Origin: an uncultured Oscillospiraceae bacterium
GTDB taxonomy: Bacteria; Bacillota; Clostridia; Oscillospirales; Oscillospiraceae
Length of the DNA stretch: 28,346 nt
NCBI GenBank assembly: GCA_900763705.1
Contig: CAAFLG010000023.1
Span: 1 to 28,346 of the forward strand
Direction: 5' to 3'
Part shown: positions 1 through 7,040 of the stretch, piece by piece
Layout of the letters: each line of letters begins with the position of its first letter
Position numbering within the stretch: the first letter of the stretch is position 1
Position numbers and translations under genes: made by a program
Notes under the pieces: generated by a model
What the model saw: the letters and a program-made list of their open reading frames with translations, nothing else
What the model was told of the DNA's origin: nothing
Databases searched by the model: none

Positions 1-447
1 AACGCCATCATCGTCGGCTTCAACGTCCGTCCGGACGCCGCGGCGCGCGACAGCGCGGCCCGCAACCATGTCGACATGCGCATGTACCGCGTCATTTACG
101 ACGCCATCGACGAGATCGAGGCCGCTATGAAGGGTATGCTCGCGCCGAAGTTCCGCGAGGCCATCATCGGCCACGCCGAGATCCGCCAGACCTATAAAGT
201 TTCGTCCGTCGGCACCGTCGCGGGCTGCTATGTCACCGACGGCAAGATCCAGCGTGCGTGCGACGTGCGTATCGTGCGCGACGGTATCGTTGTCCACGAG
301 GGTCACCTTGCCTCGCTCCAGCGCTTCAAGGACTCCGTCAAGGAAGTCGCGCAGGGCTACGAGTGCGGCCTGAGCTTCGAAAAGTACAACGACATCAAGG
401 TCGGCGATATCGTTGAAGCGTACGTTATGGAACAAATCGAACAATAA
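1..447 (+). CDS. infB: Translation initiation factor IF-2, C-terminal part (5' end outside window)
   Basis: The reading frame is open from base 1 and ends in TAA at 445-447, giving the last 148 residues of IF-2. IF-2 is the GTPase that places initiator fMet-tRNA on the 30S subunit and promotes subunit joining. The visible part covers the end of domain III and domain IV (C2), the beta-barrel that binds the fMet acceptor end. The opening residues (AIIVGFNVRPD) and the later GTVAGCYVTDGKI and FEKYNDIKVGDIVEAY segments are typical of this end of IF-2. The G domain lies upstream of the window. Co-directional rbfA, nrnA, truB and ribF follow, as in the standard Firmicute operon. The identification is secure; only the fragment is visible. 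Confidence 0.96.
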   Translation, partial: NAIIVGFNVRPDAAARDSAARNHVDMRMYRVIYDAIDEIEAAMKGMLAPKFREAIIGHAEIRQTYKVSSVGTVAGCYVTDGKIQRACDVRIVRDGIVVHEGHLASLQRFKDSVKEVAQGYECGLSFEKYNDIKVGDIVEAYVMEQIEQ

Positions 448-468
448 GACAAAAATGTGCCTTTCGGT

Positions 469-500
469 AGGGGCGGGCGGTCGCCCGCCCCTGCTTTTTT
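469..500 (+). terminator. Strong intrinsic-terminator-like hairpin between infB and rbfA
   Basis: An 11-bp perfect stem (469-479 with 482-492) is almost pure G/C. Two bases later a run of six T (495-500) follows. The hairpin ends just before the rbfA ribosome-binding site, and I see no good promoter between it and rbfA. It therefore probably attenuates or processes the operon transcript rather than ending it completely. It could also be one copy of a dispersed GC-rich palindrome. Confidence 0.75.
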
Positions 501-517
501 CAAAGGAGGAATCAATA

Positions 518-913
518 ATGGCAAGCAATCGCATTGGACGCATCAATGAAGAGATCCAGCGCGAGCTGAGCGCGCTTCTGCGCACGCTCAAGGACCCGCG
601 CGTGAGCGGCGCGATGGTGACCATCACGCACGTGGATACGACGAGCGATCTGCGCTATTCGCGTATCTTCGTCAGCACGCTCGACAAAACGCAGGAAAAG
701 GACGCTCTGCGCGGCCTCAAGAGCGCGGCGGGGTATCTCCGGCGCGAGCTGGGCGCGAACATGTCGCTGCGCTACACGCCGGAGCTGCAGTTCATCGCGG
801 ACGACTCCATCGAATACGGCGCGCACATCTTAGAGATGCTGCGCGACCCGCGCGTCGTGAAGCCCGCGAACCCCGAAAACGACAAGCTGAACACGGAGGA
901 TGAGCAGGAATGA
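518..913 (+). CDS. rbfA: 30S ribosome-binding factor A
   Basis: RbfA is a small KH-fold protein that binds the 30S subunit near 16S helix 1 and is needed for late 30S maturation and cold adaptation. The product has 131 residues, normal for the family. It shows the N-terminal SNRIGRINEEIQRELSALL helix, the KDPRV and VTITHVDTTSDLRYSRIFVS strand region, and the LRRELGANMSLRYTPELQF segment. The ATG at 518 follows AAAGGAGGA at 502-510 with a good spacing; longer readings from 413 would start inside infB and in another frame. Its stop overlaps the next gene's ATG (ATGA at 910-913), so translation of the two is probably coupled. Confidence 0.95.
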   Translation: MASNRIGRINEEIQRELSALLRTLKDPRVSGAMVTITHVDTTSDLRYSRIFVSTLDKTQEKDALRGLKSAAGYLRRELGANMSLRYTPELQFIADDSIEYGAHILEMLRDPRVVKPANPENDKLNTEDEQE

Positions 914-1872
914 CCGTTTCCGAAGCCGCGGCATATCTCCGCGCGCACGATAAGTATCTCATCCTCACCCACCGCCGCCCCGACGGCGACACCCTCGGCT
1001 GCGCGGCGGCGCTGTGCGCCATGCTGCGCCAGATGGGCAAGACCGCGGGCATCCTCTATAACCGCGAGACGACCGAGCACTTCGAGTCCTATGTCGAGCA
1101 GTATTGGGTCGCGGACGATTTTGACTATGGGACGGTCGTCTCCGTCGACCTTGCGGCGCTGAGCCTGTTCCCCGACAATGCCGAGATGTTCAAAACGCGC
1201 GTCGACCTTGCCATCGACCATCACCCGAGCTACGAGGGCTTCGGCAAGGAGAGCTGCGTGCACCCCGAGTGCGCCGCCTGCGGCGAAATTCTCTGCGCTC
1301 TTGCCCGGGAGCTGGGGCAGCTGACGAAGAAAGTCGCCCTGCCGCTCTATGTCGCCGTTTCGACCGACACGGGCTGCTTTGTCTACTCGAACGTCACGGC
1401 GAACACGCACCGCGTGGCCGCGGCGCTGATGGAGACGGGCATCGACTATAAAGCCGTCAACAAGCTCCACTTCCGCACGAAGAGCAAAAAGCGCCTCGCG
1501 CTTGAAGGAGAGCTTCTGCGCACGATGGAATTCTACGACAAAGACCGCGTCGTTATCGTCGCCGTGCCGCAGTCCCTGCAAAAGCGCATGGCGCTCACCG
1601 AGGCCGACATGGAAGACCTCGCCGCCCTCGGCGGCGTGGTCGAGGGTACGGACTGCGCCGTAACGATGAAGGAAACGAAGGACGGCGTGTGGAAGGTCAG
1701 TATGCGCACGGGCGCGCGCGTGAACGCGACGCTCGCCTGTTCCAAGCTCGGCGGCGGCGGACACCGCGCCGCCTCCGGCTGCCTCATCGAGCACGCGGAC
1801 TATGAGACCGCCCGCGCACTGATCCTGAACGCCATCGCCGAAGCGGTGCGCGAGGAGCAGTCGCAGGCATAA
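910..1872 (+). CDS. nrnA: DHH/DHHA1 phosphoesterase, NrnA-like nanoRNase / pAp phosphatase
   Basis: NrnA degrades 2-5 nt RNAs and dephosphorylates pAp to AMP in the cytoplasm, replacing Orn in Firmicutes. The 320-residue protein has the DHH-family motifs in order: THRRPDGD at about 20-27, an Asp in VVSVD near residue 80, DHH at 103-105, and a Gly/His-rich DHHA1 loop GGGGHRAASG at 281-290 for substrate binding. The length matches the family. It overlaps rbfA by 4 bases and is followed by truB, the usual place of this gene between rbfA and truB in Firmicutes. Narrower substrate preference (nanoRNA, pAp or a cyclic-dinucleotide product) cannot be decided from sequence alone. Confidence 0.92.
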   Translation: MTVSEAAAYLRAHDKYLILTHRRPDGDTLGCAAALCAMLRQMGKTAGILYNRETTEHFESYVEQYWVADDFDYGTVVSVDLAALSLFPDNAEMFKTRVDLAIDHHPSYEGFGKESCVHPECAACGEILCALARELGQLTKKVALPLYVAVSTDTGCFVYSNVTANTHRVAAALMETGIDYKAVNKLHFRTKSKKRLALEGELLRTMEFYDKDRVVIVAVPQSLQKRMALTEADMEDLAALGGVVEGTDCAVTMKETKDGVWKVSMRTGARVNATLACSKLGGGGHRAASGCLIEHADYETARALILNAIAEAVREEQSQA

Positions 1873-1901
1873 GAATAACCCAACGGCGCAAAGGAGATCA
1901 T

Positions 1902-2765
1902 ATGCCCAACGGAATCATTATCATCGACAAACCCGCAGGTTGGACGAGCATGGATGTCTGTGCCAAGCTGCGCGGCATTTTGCATGAAAAGCGCGTCGGC
2001 CACGCCGGAACGCTCGACCCCATGGCGACGGGCGTGCTGCCTGTGTTCGTCGGGCAGGCGACCAAGGCCGTCTCCTTTGCCGAAAACGGCAGGAAGGTCT
2101 ACGAGGCCGTTTTGCAGCTCGGCCTTGTGACCGACACGCAGGACACGAGCGGCGAAGCGCTCGAAGAGCGCGCCGTGACCGTCACGGCGGACGACGTTGC
2201 CGCGGCGCTGCCGCGCTTTCTCGGCGAGATCGAGCAGATCCCGCCGATGTACTCGGCCATCAAAATAAACGGACAGAAGCTCTACGACCTCGCCCGTCAG
2301 GGTCGTGAGGTCGCGCGCAAGCCGCGCAGCATTACGATCTTCGACCTTGCGCTGACGCAGAACTTAGGGAACGGGCAGTATGCCCTGCGCGTCGTTTGCT
2401 CGAAGGGAACGTACATCCGTACGCTGTGCCACGATTTAGGCCAGGCGCTCGGCTGCGGCGGCTGCATGGCGGCGCTGCGGCGCACGGAGGCCTCGGGCTT
2501 TCGCATCGACGAGGCGGTGACGATCGAGGATGTCCAACGCGAGGGCGAAGCGCTGCTCCGCCCGCTCGACAGCCAGTTCCGCGCCTATCCCGCCTTCACC
2601 ATTCCAAACGCCGCGCTGGAGAAAAAATGTCTCTGCGGCAATCCCCTGCGCGTGCGCCTTGCGGACGGGATCTACCGCGTCTACGGGCAGAAGGGGGATT
2701 TCCTCGCCCTTTCGGAGGCGAGAGACGGCGTTCTCACCTCCAAACGCAATTTCTTCAGCGTGTGA
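1902..2765 (+). CDS. truB: tRNA pseudouridine(55) synthase TruB
   Basis: TruB converts U55 in the T-loop of tRNAs to pseudouridine and acts as a tRNA chaperone. The 287-residue product begins with the family signature IIIDKPAGWTS. It holds the catalytic motif GHAGTLDP (residues 33-40, with Asp39 as the expected nucleophile), then KVYEAVLQLG, IPPMYSAIKINGQKLYDLAR and CSKGTYIRTLCHDLG, all hallmarks of TruB. A PUA-like tail follows. An AAAGGAG ribosome site (1889-1895) precedes the ATG. It lies 29 bases after nrnA and 27 before ribF, so it is inside the operon. Confidence 0.97.
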   Translation: MPNGIIIIDKPAGWTSMDVCAKLRGILHEKRVGHAGTLDPMATGVLPVFVGQATKAVSFAENGRKVYEAVLQLGLVTDTQDTSGEALEERAVTVTADDVAAALPRFLGEIEQIPPMYSAIKINGQKLYDLARQGREVARKPRSITIFDLALTQNLGNGQYALRVVCSKGTYIRTLCHDLGQALGCGGCMAALRRTEASGFRIDEAVTIEDVQREGEALLRPLDSQFRAYPAFTIPNAALEKKCLCGNPLRVRLADGIYRVYGQKGDFLALSEARDGVLTSKRNFFSV

Positions 2766-2792
2766 CGCTGAGACGAAAAGGACCGCATCACT

Positions 2793-3689
2793 ATGGAAAC
2801 AAAAACTGTGATCGCCCTCGGCTTTTTTGACGGGGTGCATATCGGCCACGGCGAACTGCTCAAGATGGCGGTGCGCCGCGCGCAGGAGAAAAACTGCCGC
2901 TCGGCGGCCTTCACCTTCGACCGCTCGCCGCGCGAATTTGTCACGGGGCAGAGCGTGCCGCTTCTGACGACGAGCGGGCAGCGCGCGGAGATCATCCGCG
3001 GGCAGTACGGCGTGCAGGATGTCTTTGTCGAGCCATTTGACAGAAACATGATGACCATGCCGTGGGAGAATTTCCTCTCGGATCTGCTTGTCGGAAAGTA
3101 TCACGCGGTGCATCTTGTGGCGGGGCATGACTACCGCTTCGGCCACAAGAACGAGGGGGACGTGGAAAAGCTCAGGGCCTACTGCGCCGCCCACGGCCTC
3201 GGCTGCGACGTGATCCCGCGTGTGGAATTAGACGGCGTGACCGTTTCCTCGAGCCATATCCGCTCGCTTCTTGAAGAGGGCGACGCCGCGCGCGCGGCGG
3301 CCTTTCTCGGCCATCCCTTCTCGATGGAGGGGACGGTGCGCCATGGCGACGGCATCGGCAAAAAGCGCCTGTTCCCGACGGCGAACCTCATCCCCGAGGA
3401 GCACCTGCTCGTGCCGAAGCGCGGCGTATACGCAACGCGCGCCCACCTTCCCGGCGGCGAAACGCGCGTGGGCGTGACGAATGTCGGCGTGCGCCCGACG
3501 GTGAGCGAGAAGAACAGCGTGACGGTCGAGACCTATCTTGTGGATTACGAGGGAGACCTTTACGGAAAGGTGCTGCGGCTCGACTTCTGCGACTATCTGC
3601 GCCCCGAGCGCCGCTTTTCCTCCACGCAGGAGCTGCACGACATGATCGCGCATAACGCCGAAGAGGCGAAGCGCATCGTCAAACTGTGA
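2793..3689 (+). CDS. ribF: Bifunctional riboflavin kinase / FAD synthetase
   Basis: RibF phosphorylates riboflavin to FMN and adenylates FMN to FAD. The N-terminal FAD-synthetase domain has the nucleotidyltransferase motif FFDGVHIGHGEL (residues 11-22), AGHDYRFGHKNEGD, and VSSSHIRSLL. The C-terminal riboflavin-kinase domain starts near residue 180 with GTVRHGDGIGKKRLFPTANL and continues with GVYATRA, GVTNVGVRPTV and VETYLVDYEGDLYGK. At 298 residues it has the normal length. It is the last gene of the operon; a terminator follows at once. Confidence 0.96.
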   Translation: METKTVIALGFFDGVHIGHGELLKMAVRRAQEKNCRSAAFTFDRSPREFVTGQSVPLLTTSGQRAEIIRGQYGVQDVFVEPFDRNMMTMPWENFLSDLLVGKYHAVHLVAGHDYRFGHKNEGDVEKLRAYCAAHGLGCDVIPRVELDGVTVSSSHIRSLLEEGDAARAAAFLGHPFSMEGTVRHGDGIGKKRLFPTANLIPEEHLLVPKRGVYATRAHLPGGETRVGVTNVGVRPTVSEKNSVTVETYLVDYEGDLYGKVLRLDFCDYLRPERRFSSTQELHDMIAHNAEEAKRIVKL

Positions 3690-3691
3690 AG

Positions 3692-3729
3692 AAAAAGAAC
3701 GTTCCTTTGAAAAGGGACGTTCTTTTTTT
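3692..3729 (+). terminator. Intrinsic terminator after ribF
   Basis: An A-rich run leads into a stem AAGAACGTTCC / GGGACGTTCTT (one G-T pair) with a short loop, followed by seven T. It closes the infB-ribF operon. Confidence 0.88.
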
Positions 3730-3807
3730 GCGCCCTCATTTCCCGACAGCCTTTTCCCGCGCGGTCGTTTACAATAACCCTCACAACAAAACGGGAGGGG
3801 ACAGGCT

Positions 3808-5835
3808 GTGAAGGGGATCGAGCTGCTGAAAAGCAAAGAATGGTCGGGGAAGATCGTGGACTGCGCGCTGCGCTTTGCGCTCGCCGGCGCACTCTCCGGC
3901 GCGCAGGTGTTCGGCGGCTACGCGCCGCTCGCGCTGGGGATGACGGCGGCCTCCGGGCCGGGCGTGCGGGGACTGAGCGCGCTCGTGGGTGCGTCGGTGG
4001 GGGCCTTTCTTTTCCTGCCCTTTACCCACGCGCTGCGCACCTTTGCCGCGGCGGTGCTCATCTTCACGGCGAACAACGCCTTTTTTGACCTCAAGGTCTA
4101 CCAAAAGCGCGCGTTTTTGCCGCTTTTGACGGCAGGGATGATGTTCTCGGTCGAATTCGTCTACGTCCTGCGCGACGGTGTGGGCGAGGCGGCGAACTGC
4201 CTCATCGCGCTGCTGCTCGCCTCTCTTGGGACGATAAGCGCCCGCGCGCTGCTCGCGCCGGAAGAGAAGGAACAGCCCTTCGCCCCGCTCCTCATCCTGC
4301 TGGGCGTGCTGATGTCCGCCGCCTCGTATGAAACGGCGAACGGCTTTGCCCCCGGGCGCATCCTTTCACTGCTTGCGGTGCTGCTGTGCGCCTTTGAGCG
4401 CAGCGGCGCGGTGTCCGTCCCGGCGGCGGTGTGCATCGGCCTTTCGATGGACCTGACGGCGGGCGACGGCGGCTTCACACACGCGGCGGCGTATGCGTTC
4501 GCGGCGATCCTCGTGAGCGTGACGTGCCGGGGCAACCGCGTCGGCTCGGCGCTGTGGTTTCTTTTGAGCATTTTGTGCTTTGCCCTGCCGATGAGCGCGC
4601 AGACGGGACTTGTGCTGCTCTACGAGGCGCTGGCCGCGACGCTTCTCTTCCTGCTCATCCCGCGCAGGTATTTTCGCGGCCGGCGGCTGGATACGGCGGA
4701 GCGCGAGCAATCCGACACGGCGCTGCGCAGAACGCTCACCGAGTCCGCCGCCGCGCTGCGCGAGCTTTACGACAGCGTCGCCCGCCCCCCGAAGCGGACG
4801 GAGGAAAATCCCGCCGCCATCTTTGACCGCGCGGCGGAAAAGGTCTGCCGCGGCTGCGCACTGTGCGATTTCTGCTGGGAAAAGGAGTATCAGCGCACCT
4901 ACACGGCCCTCAACGACGCGACCGCCGCGCTCCTGCGGCGCGGACAGGGACGGGGGGAGGATTTCCCGTCCTACTTTGCCGACCGCTGCATCCGCTTTCC
5001 GAGCTTTCTTTCCGCCGTGAACGAGGAAGTGCGCGCCTATCTTCTGCGGCGGCAGTACCGCCTGCGCCTCGCCGAGGATCACGCGCGGGCGGCTTCGCAG
5101 TATGCCCAGCTATCAGAGCTGCTGCAAAGCGCGGCGGATGGGTCGCTCTCCCCCGCCGCGCCCGCCTCGGCGATGCACCCCTATCAGCTCGGCCTTGCCC
5201 TGCGGCCCAAGCGCGGCGAGCGCGTCAGCGGCGACAGCGCGCGCCAGTTTGAGCTGGAAGACGGCACGCTCTGCCTGCTGCTTTCCGACGGCATGGGCTG
5301 CGGCGAGGCGGCGCAGCGCGAATCCGCCATGGCGGTGCGGCTTTTGGAGCGCTTCCTGCGCGCGGGCATCGACGCGCCGCCCGCGCTCAAAACGCTCAAC
5401 AGCGCGCTTTCCCTGCGCGCCGAGTCGACCGACAGCTTCACGACCGTGGACCTTTTGCTCCTCTCGCTCGGCACGCTCGAAGGCGAGCTCTACAAGTACG
5501 GCGCGGCGCCGAGCTACCTAAAGCGCGGCGGCAGCGTGCGCCGCGTGACCTGCTCGTGCCTGCCCGCGGGCGTGCAGGAGGGCGCGCCGCCGCCCGAGGC
5601 GACAAACCTTCGCCTCTCGCCGGGCAGCTTTCTCGTGATGGTGTCGGACGGCGTGGCCGACAGCACAGACGACGAGTGGCTGCAAAACCTGCTCGCGGGC
5701 TGGGAGGGTGAAAATCCGCAGCTGCTCGTCTCGGCGATCCTTGCCGAGAGCATCGGCCGCCGCGGGGAAACGGACGACGCGGGGGTGCTGGCACTCTACA
5801 TCCCAGAGGATGCCTCGCCCGCCGAGAAGGTGTGA
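3808..5835 (+). CDS. spoIIE: Stage II sporulation protein E, membrane PP2C-type phosphatase
   Basis: SpoIIE sits at the polar septum and, in the forespore, dephosphorylates SpoIIAA, which frees sigma-F. The 675-residue product has an N-terminal half with many hydrophobic helices (about residues 15-290), a central region with a cysteine cluster (VCRGCALCDFCW, about 347-358), and a C-terminal PP2C/SpoIIE domain from about residue 465. That domain carries SGDSARQFELEDG, LLLSDGMGCG (metal-binding Asp-Gly) and VMVSDGVAD. It is shorter than the Bacillus subtilis protein (about 830 residues), mostly in the membrane/linker part. The GTG start is favoured by GGGAGGGG at 3793-3800, seven bases upstream. 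A possible TACAAT -10 lies at 3770-3775, but no good -35 or clear Spo0A box is visible. Confidence 0.94.
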   Translation: MKGIELLKSKEWSGKIVDCALRFALAGALSGAQVFGGYAPLALGMTAASGPGVRGLSALVGASVGAFLFLPFTHALRTFAAAVLIFTANNAFFDLKVYQKRAFLPLLTAGMMFSVEFVYVLRDGVGEAANCLIALLLASLGTISARALLAPEEKEQPFAPLLILLGVLMSAASYETANGFAPGRILSLLAVLLCAFERSGAVSVPAAVCIGLSMDLTAGDGGFTHAAAYAFAAILVSVTCRGNRVGSALWFLLSILCFALPMSAQTGLVLLYEALAATLLFLLIPRRYFRGRRLDTAEREQSDTALRRTLTESAAALRELYDSVARPPKRTEENPAAIFDRAAEKVCRGCALCDFCWEKEYQRTYTALNDATAALLRRGQGRGEDFPSYFADRCIRFPSFLSAVNEEVRAYLLRRQYRLRLAEDHARAASQYAQLSELLQSAADGSLSPAAPASAMHPYQLGLALRPKRGERVSGDSARQFELEDGTLCLLLSDGMGCGEAAQRESAMAVRLLERFLRAGIDAPPALKTLNSALSLRAESTDSFTTVDLLLLSLGTLEGELYKYGAAPSYLKRGGSVRRVTCSCLPAGVQEGAPPPEATNLRLSPGSFLVMVSDGVADSTDDEWLQNLLAGWEGENPQLLVSAILAESIGRRGETDDAGVLALYIPEDASPAEKV

Positions 5836-5863
5836 TGCCGCGGCGAAAAATCCCGGCGCCGGC

Positions 5864-5893
5864 GGTATAGCGCGCCGCGCGCGGGGCATACTT
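5864..5893 (+). promoter_or_regulatory. Candidate sporulation (sigma-G/sigma-F-like) promoter
   Basis: GGTATA (5864-5869), 17 bases, then CATACTT (5887-5893) resembles the sigma-G pattern TGAATA-N17/18-CATACTA (4/6 and 6/7). It would start transcription about 30 bases before the GTG at 5928. A sigma-E reading is also possible. No sigma-A promoter is visible here. The call rests on consensus matching only. Confidence 0.45.
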
Positions 5894-5927
5894 GCCTTAG
5901 AACATTTTTCCGCGGGAGGTGCGTCAA

Positions 5928-6200
5928 GTGGTCAGGGGGACATCAAGGCGGGTCATTGTGGTCGATTCGCCCGATACGGAATTATTTGAGCAGGCGATCT
6001 TCATCGTGCGCAGCGACATTGCAACGCGCAGCGGCGTGACGGCGCAGAAGCTGGTGGACGAGGCCTGCCGCGTGGCGCGCAGCTGCGGCGGACCGCGTCC
6101 GAGAGCGCGAGATCTTCTTCATCGCGGCGCGCCGGCGTTGTGGTGCAGCGTTGGCGCGGGCGGCATCGCGCTCATCTGGCTCATCAGCGTGCTGATCTGA
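5928..6200 (+). CDS. Small protein with a C-terminal membrane anchor, function unknown
   Basis: I do not recognise a named family. The 90-residue product starts with a basic stretch (VVRGTSRRVIVV), followed by DSPDTELFEQAIFIVRSD and a helical segment (VTAQKLVDEACRVARSC). It ends in a single hydrophobic segment (about residues 71-90, ending IALIWLISVLI) with nothing after it, so it could be a tail-anchored cytoplasmic protein. The GTG at 5928 is preferred because GGGAGGT (5914-5920) sits seven bases upstream; the in-frame GTG at 5919 would overlap that site. It follows spoIIE by 92 bases, behind a sporulation-type promoter candidate, and has its own terminator. A sporulation role is only inferred from that context. 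Confidence 0.7.
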   Translation: MVRGTSRRVIVVDSPDTELFEQAIFIVRSDIATRSGVTAQKLVDEACRVARSCGGPRPRARDLLHRGAPALWCSVGAGGIALIWLISVLI

Positions 6201-6221
6201 AGGCTTCTTTGTTTCTCCTCT

Positions 6222-6261
6222 CGGGGCATGGCGGCAGAGACCGCTGTGCCCCGCTTTTTTT
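6222..6261 (+). terminator. Intrinsic terminator after the small membrane protein
   Basis: A 13-bp stem with minor mismatches runs from CGGGGCATGGCGG to CCGCTGTGCCCCG with a six-base loop. It ends at 6253 and is followed by seven T (6255-6261). Confidence 0.88.
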
Positions 6262-6282
6262 GCGCATTTGCGTATTTTTTAA

Positions 6283-6311
6283 TTTACAAGCCGTAATCAA
6301 TGGGCTATACT
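6283..6311 (+). promoter_or_regulatory. Sigma-A promoter for the XRE regulator-lepA unit
   Basis: TTTACA (6283-6288), a spacer of exactly 17, then TATACT (6306-6311). Both boxes are close to consensus. Transcription would begin near 6318. This rules out the in-frame ATG at 6300 as the start of the next gene. Confidence 0.85.
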
Positions 6312-6347
6312 ATAACCTACCGTATTTTGAATGACGAGGTTATTGCC

Positions 6348-7028
6348 ATGAATGCTGACTTTTCCCGCACCCTTGCCCTGCTGCGGCAGGAAAAGGGCAT
6401 CTCCCAGCGCAAGGCTGCCAAAGAGCTCGGCATTTCGCAGGCGCTGCTGTCCCACTATGAAAACGGCATCCGCGAGCCGGGCCTTGCCTTTGTGAAAAAG
6501 GCCTGCGACTACTATCATGTTTCGGCGGACTATCTGCTCGGGCGCACGCTCGACCGCGACGGCGGCATGATCGACGCTGAGGCGCTCTACGATTCGAGCG
6601 ACGAAAAGGGCACGCTGCGCGGCAGCATCGCCGCCACGCTGCAAAAAAAGATGCTCGTGAACACCGCGGGCGTTCTCTTTGAACTGCTGGGCAAGACGAA
6701 CGACCGCACGCTCATCACCTCGGCGGGCGGCTATCTCGGCGGCGCCTTCTACCAGCTCTACCGCGCGCTGCACCGCGCAAGCGGCGGCAAGGAGGGCTAC
6801 TTCGGTCTGGACGCGACGGCCTACCAGTCCGGCGCGGTGGACGCGCAGATGCGCGCGGACTACATTGCCTACGCTTCCTCGCTCGCGCAGCTCAGCGAGA
6901 AGAACGAGGCCTTCGCCTCTATGGAGGACGAGGTGCTCGCCGCGCTCTACCCCGGACTCATGCAGAGCGTGACGCAGGTTTTACACAGCACGGAAGAAAA
7001 GACCAATTCCCTGCTCGGCAGGAAATAA
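6348..7028 (+). CDS. XRE-family transcriptional regulator with large uncharacterised C-terminal domain
   Basis: The 226-residue protein begins with a Cro/C1-type helix-turn-helix (about residues 5-66). QRKAAKELGISQALLSHYEN is the two-helix reader, and VSADYLLGR is the usual end of the domain. The remaining 160 residues are mostly helical, with no motif I recognise; they may sense a ligand or dimerise. The ATG at 6348 is chosen because GAGGT lies seven bases upstream and because the longer in-frame ATG at 6300 overlaps the promoter. It is 12 bases before lepA, so the two are almost certainly co-transcribed. No obvious operator was seen. Confidence 0.88.
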   Translation: MNADFSRTLALLRQEKGISQRKAAKELGISQALLSHYENGIREPGLAFVKKACDYYHVSADYLLGRTLDRDGGMIDAEALYDSSDEKGTLRGSIAATLQKKMLVNTAGVLFELLGKTNDRTLITSAGGYLGGAFYQLYRALHRASGGKEGYFGLDATAYQSGAVDAQMRADYIAYASSLAQLSEKNEAFASMEDEVLAALYPGLMQSVTQVLHSTEEKTNSLLGRK

Positions 7029-7040
7029 GGAAGAAAAGTT

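Noticed and set aside
3741..3775. Spo0A or sigma-H control site in front of spoIIE
   Set aside because: Only a fragment resembling a Spo0A box (CCGACA) and a lone TACAAT are present; no acceptable -35 or full 0A box could be read.
5853..5862. CCGGCGCCGG palindrome after spoIIE as its terminator
   Set aside because: It has no loop room for a stable RNA stem of this size and no T run follows; spoIIE transcription may continue to the terminator at 6222-6261.
6300..6347. ATG at 6300 as the start of the XRE gene
   Set aside because: It lies upstream of the -10 box of the promoter at 6283-6311 and has no ribosome site; the ATG at 6348 has GAGGT at a good distance.
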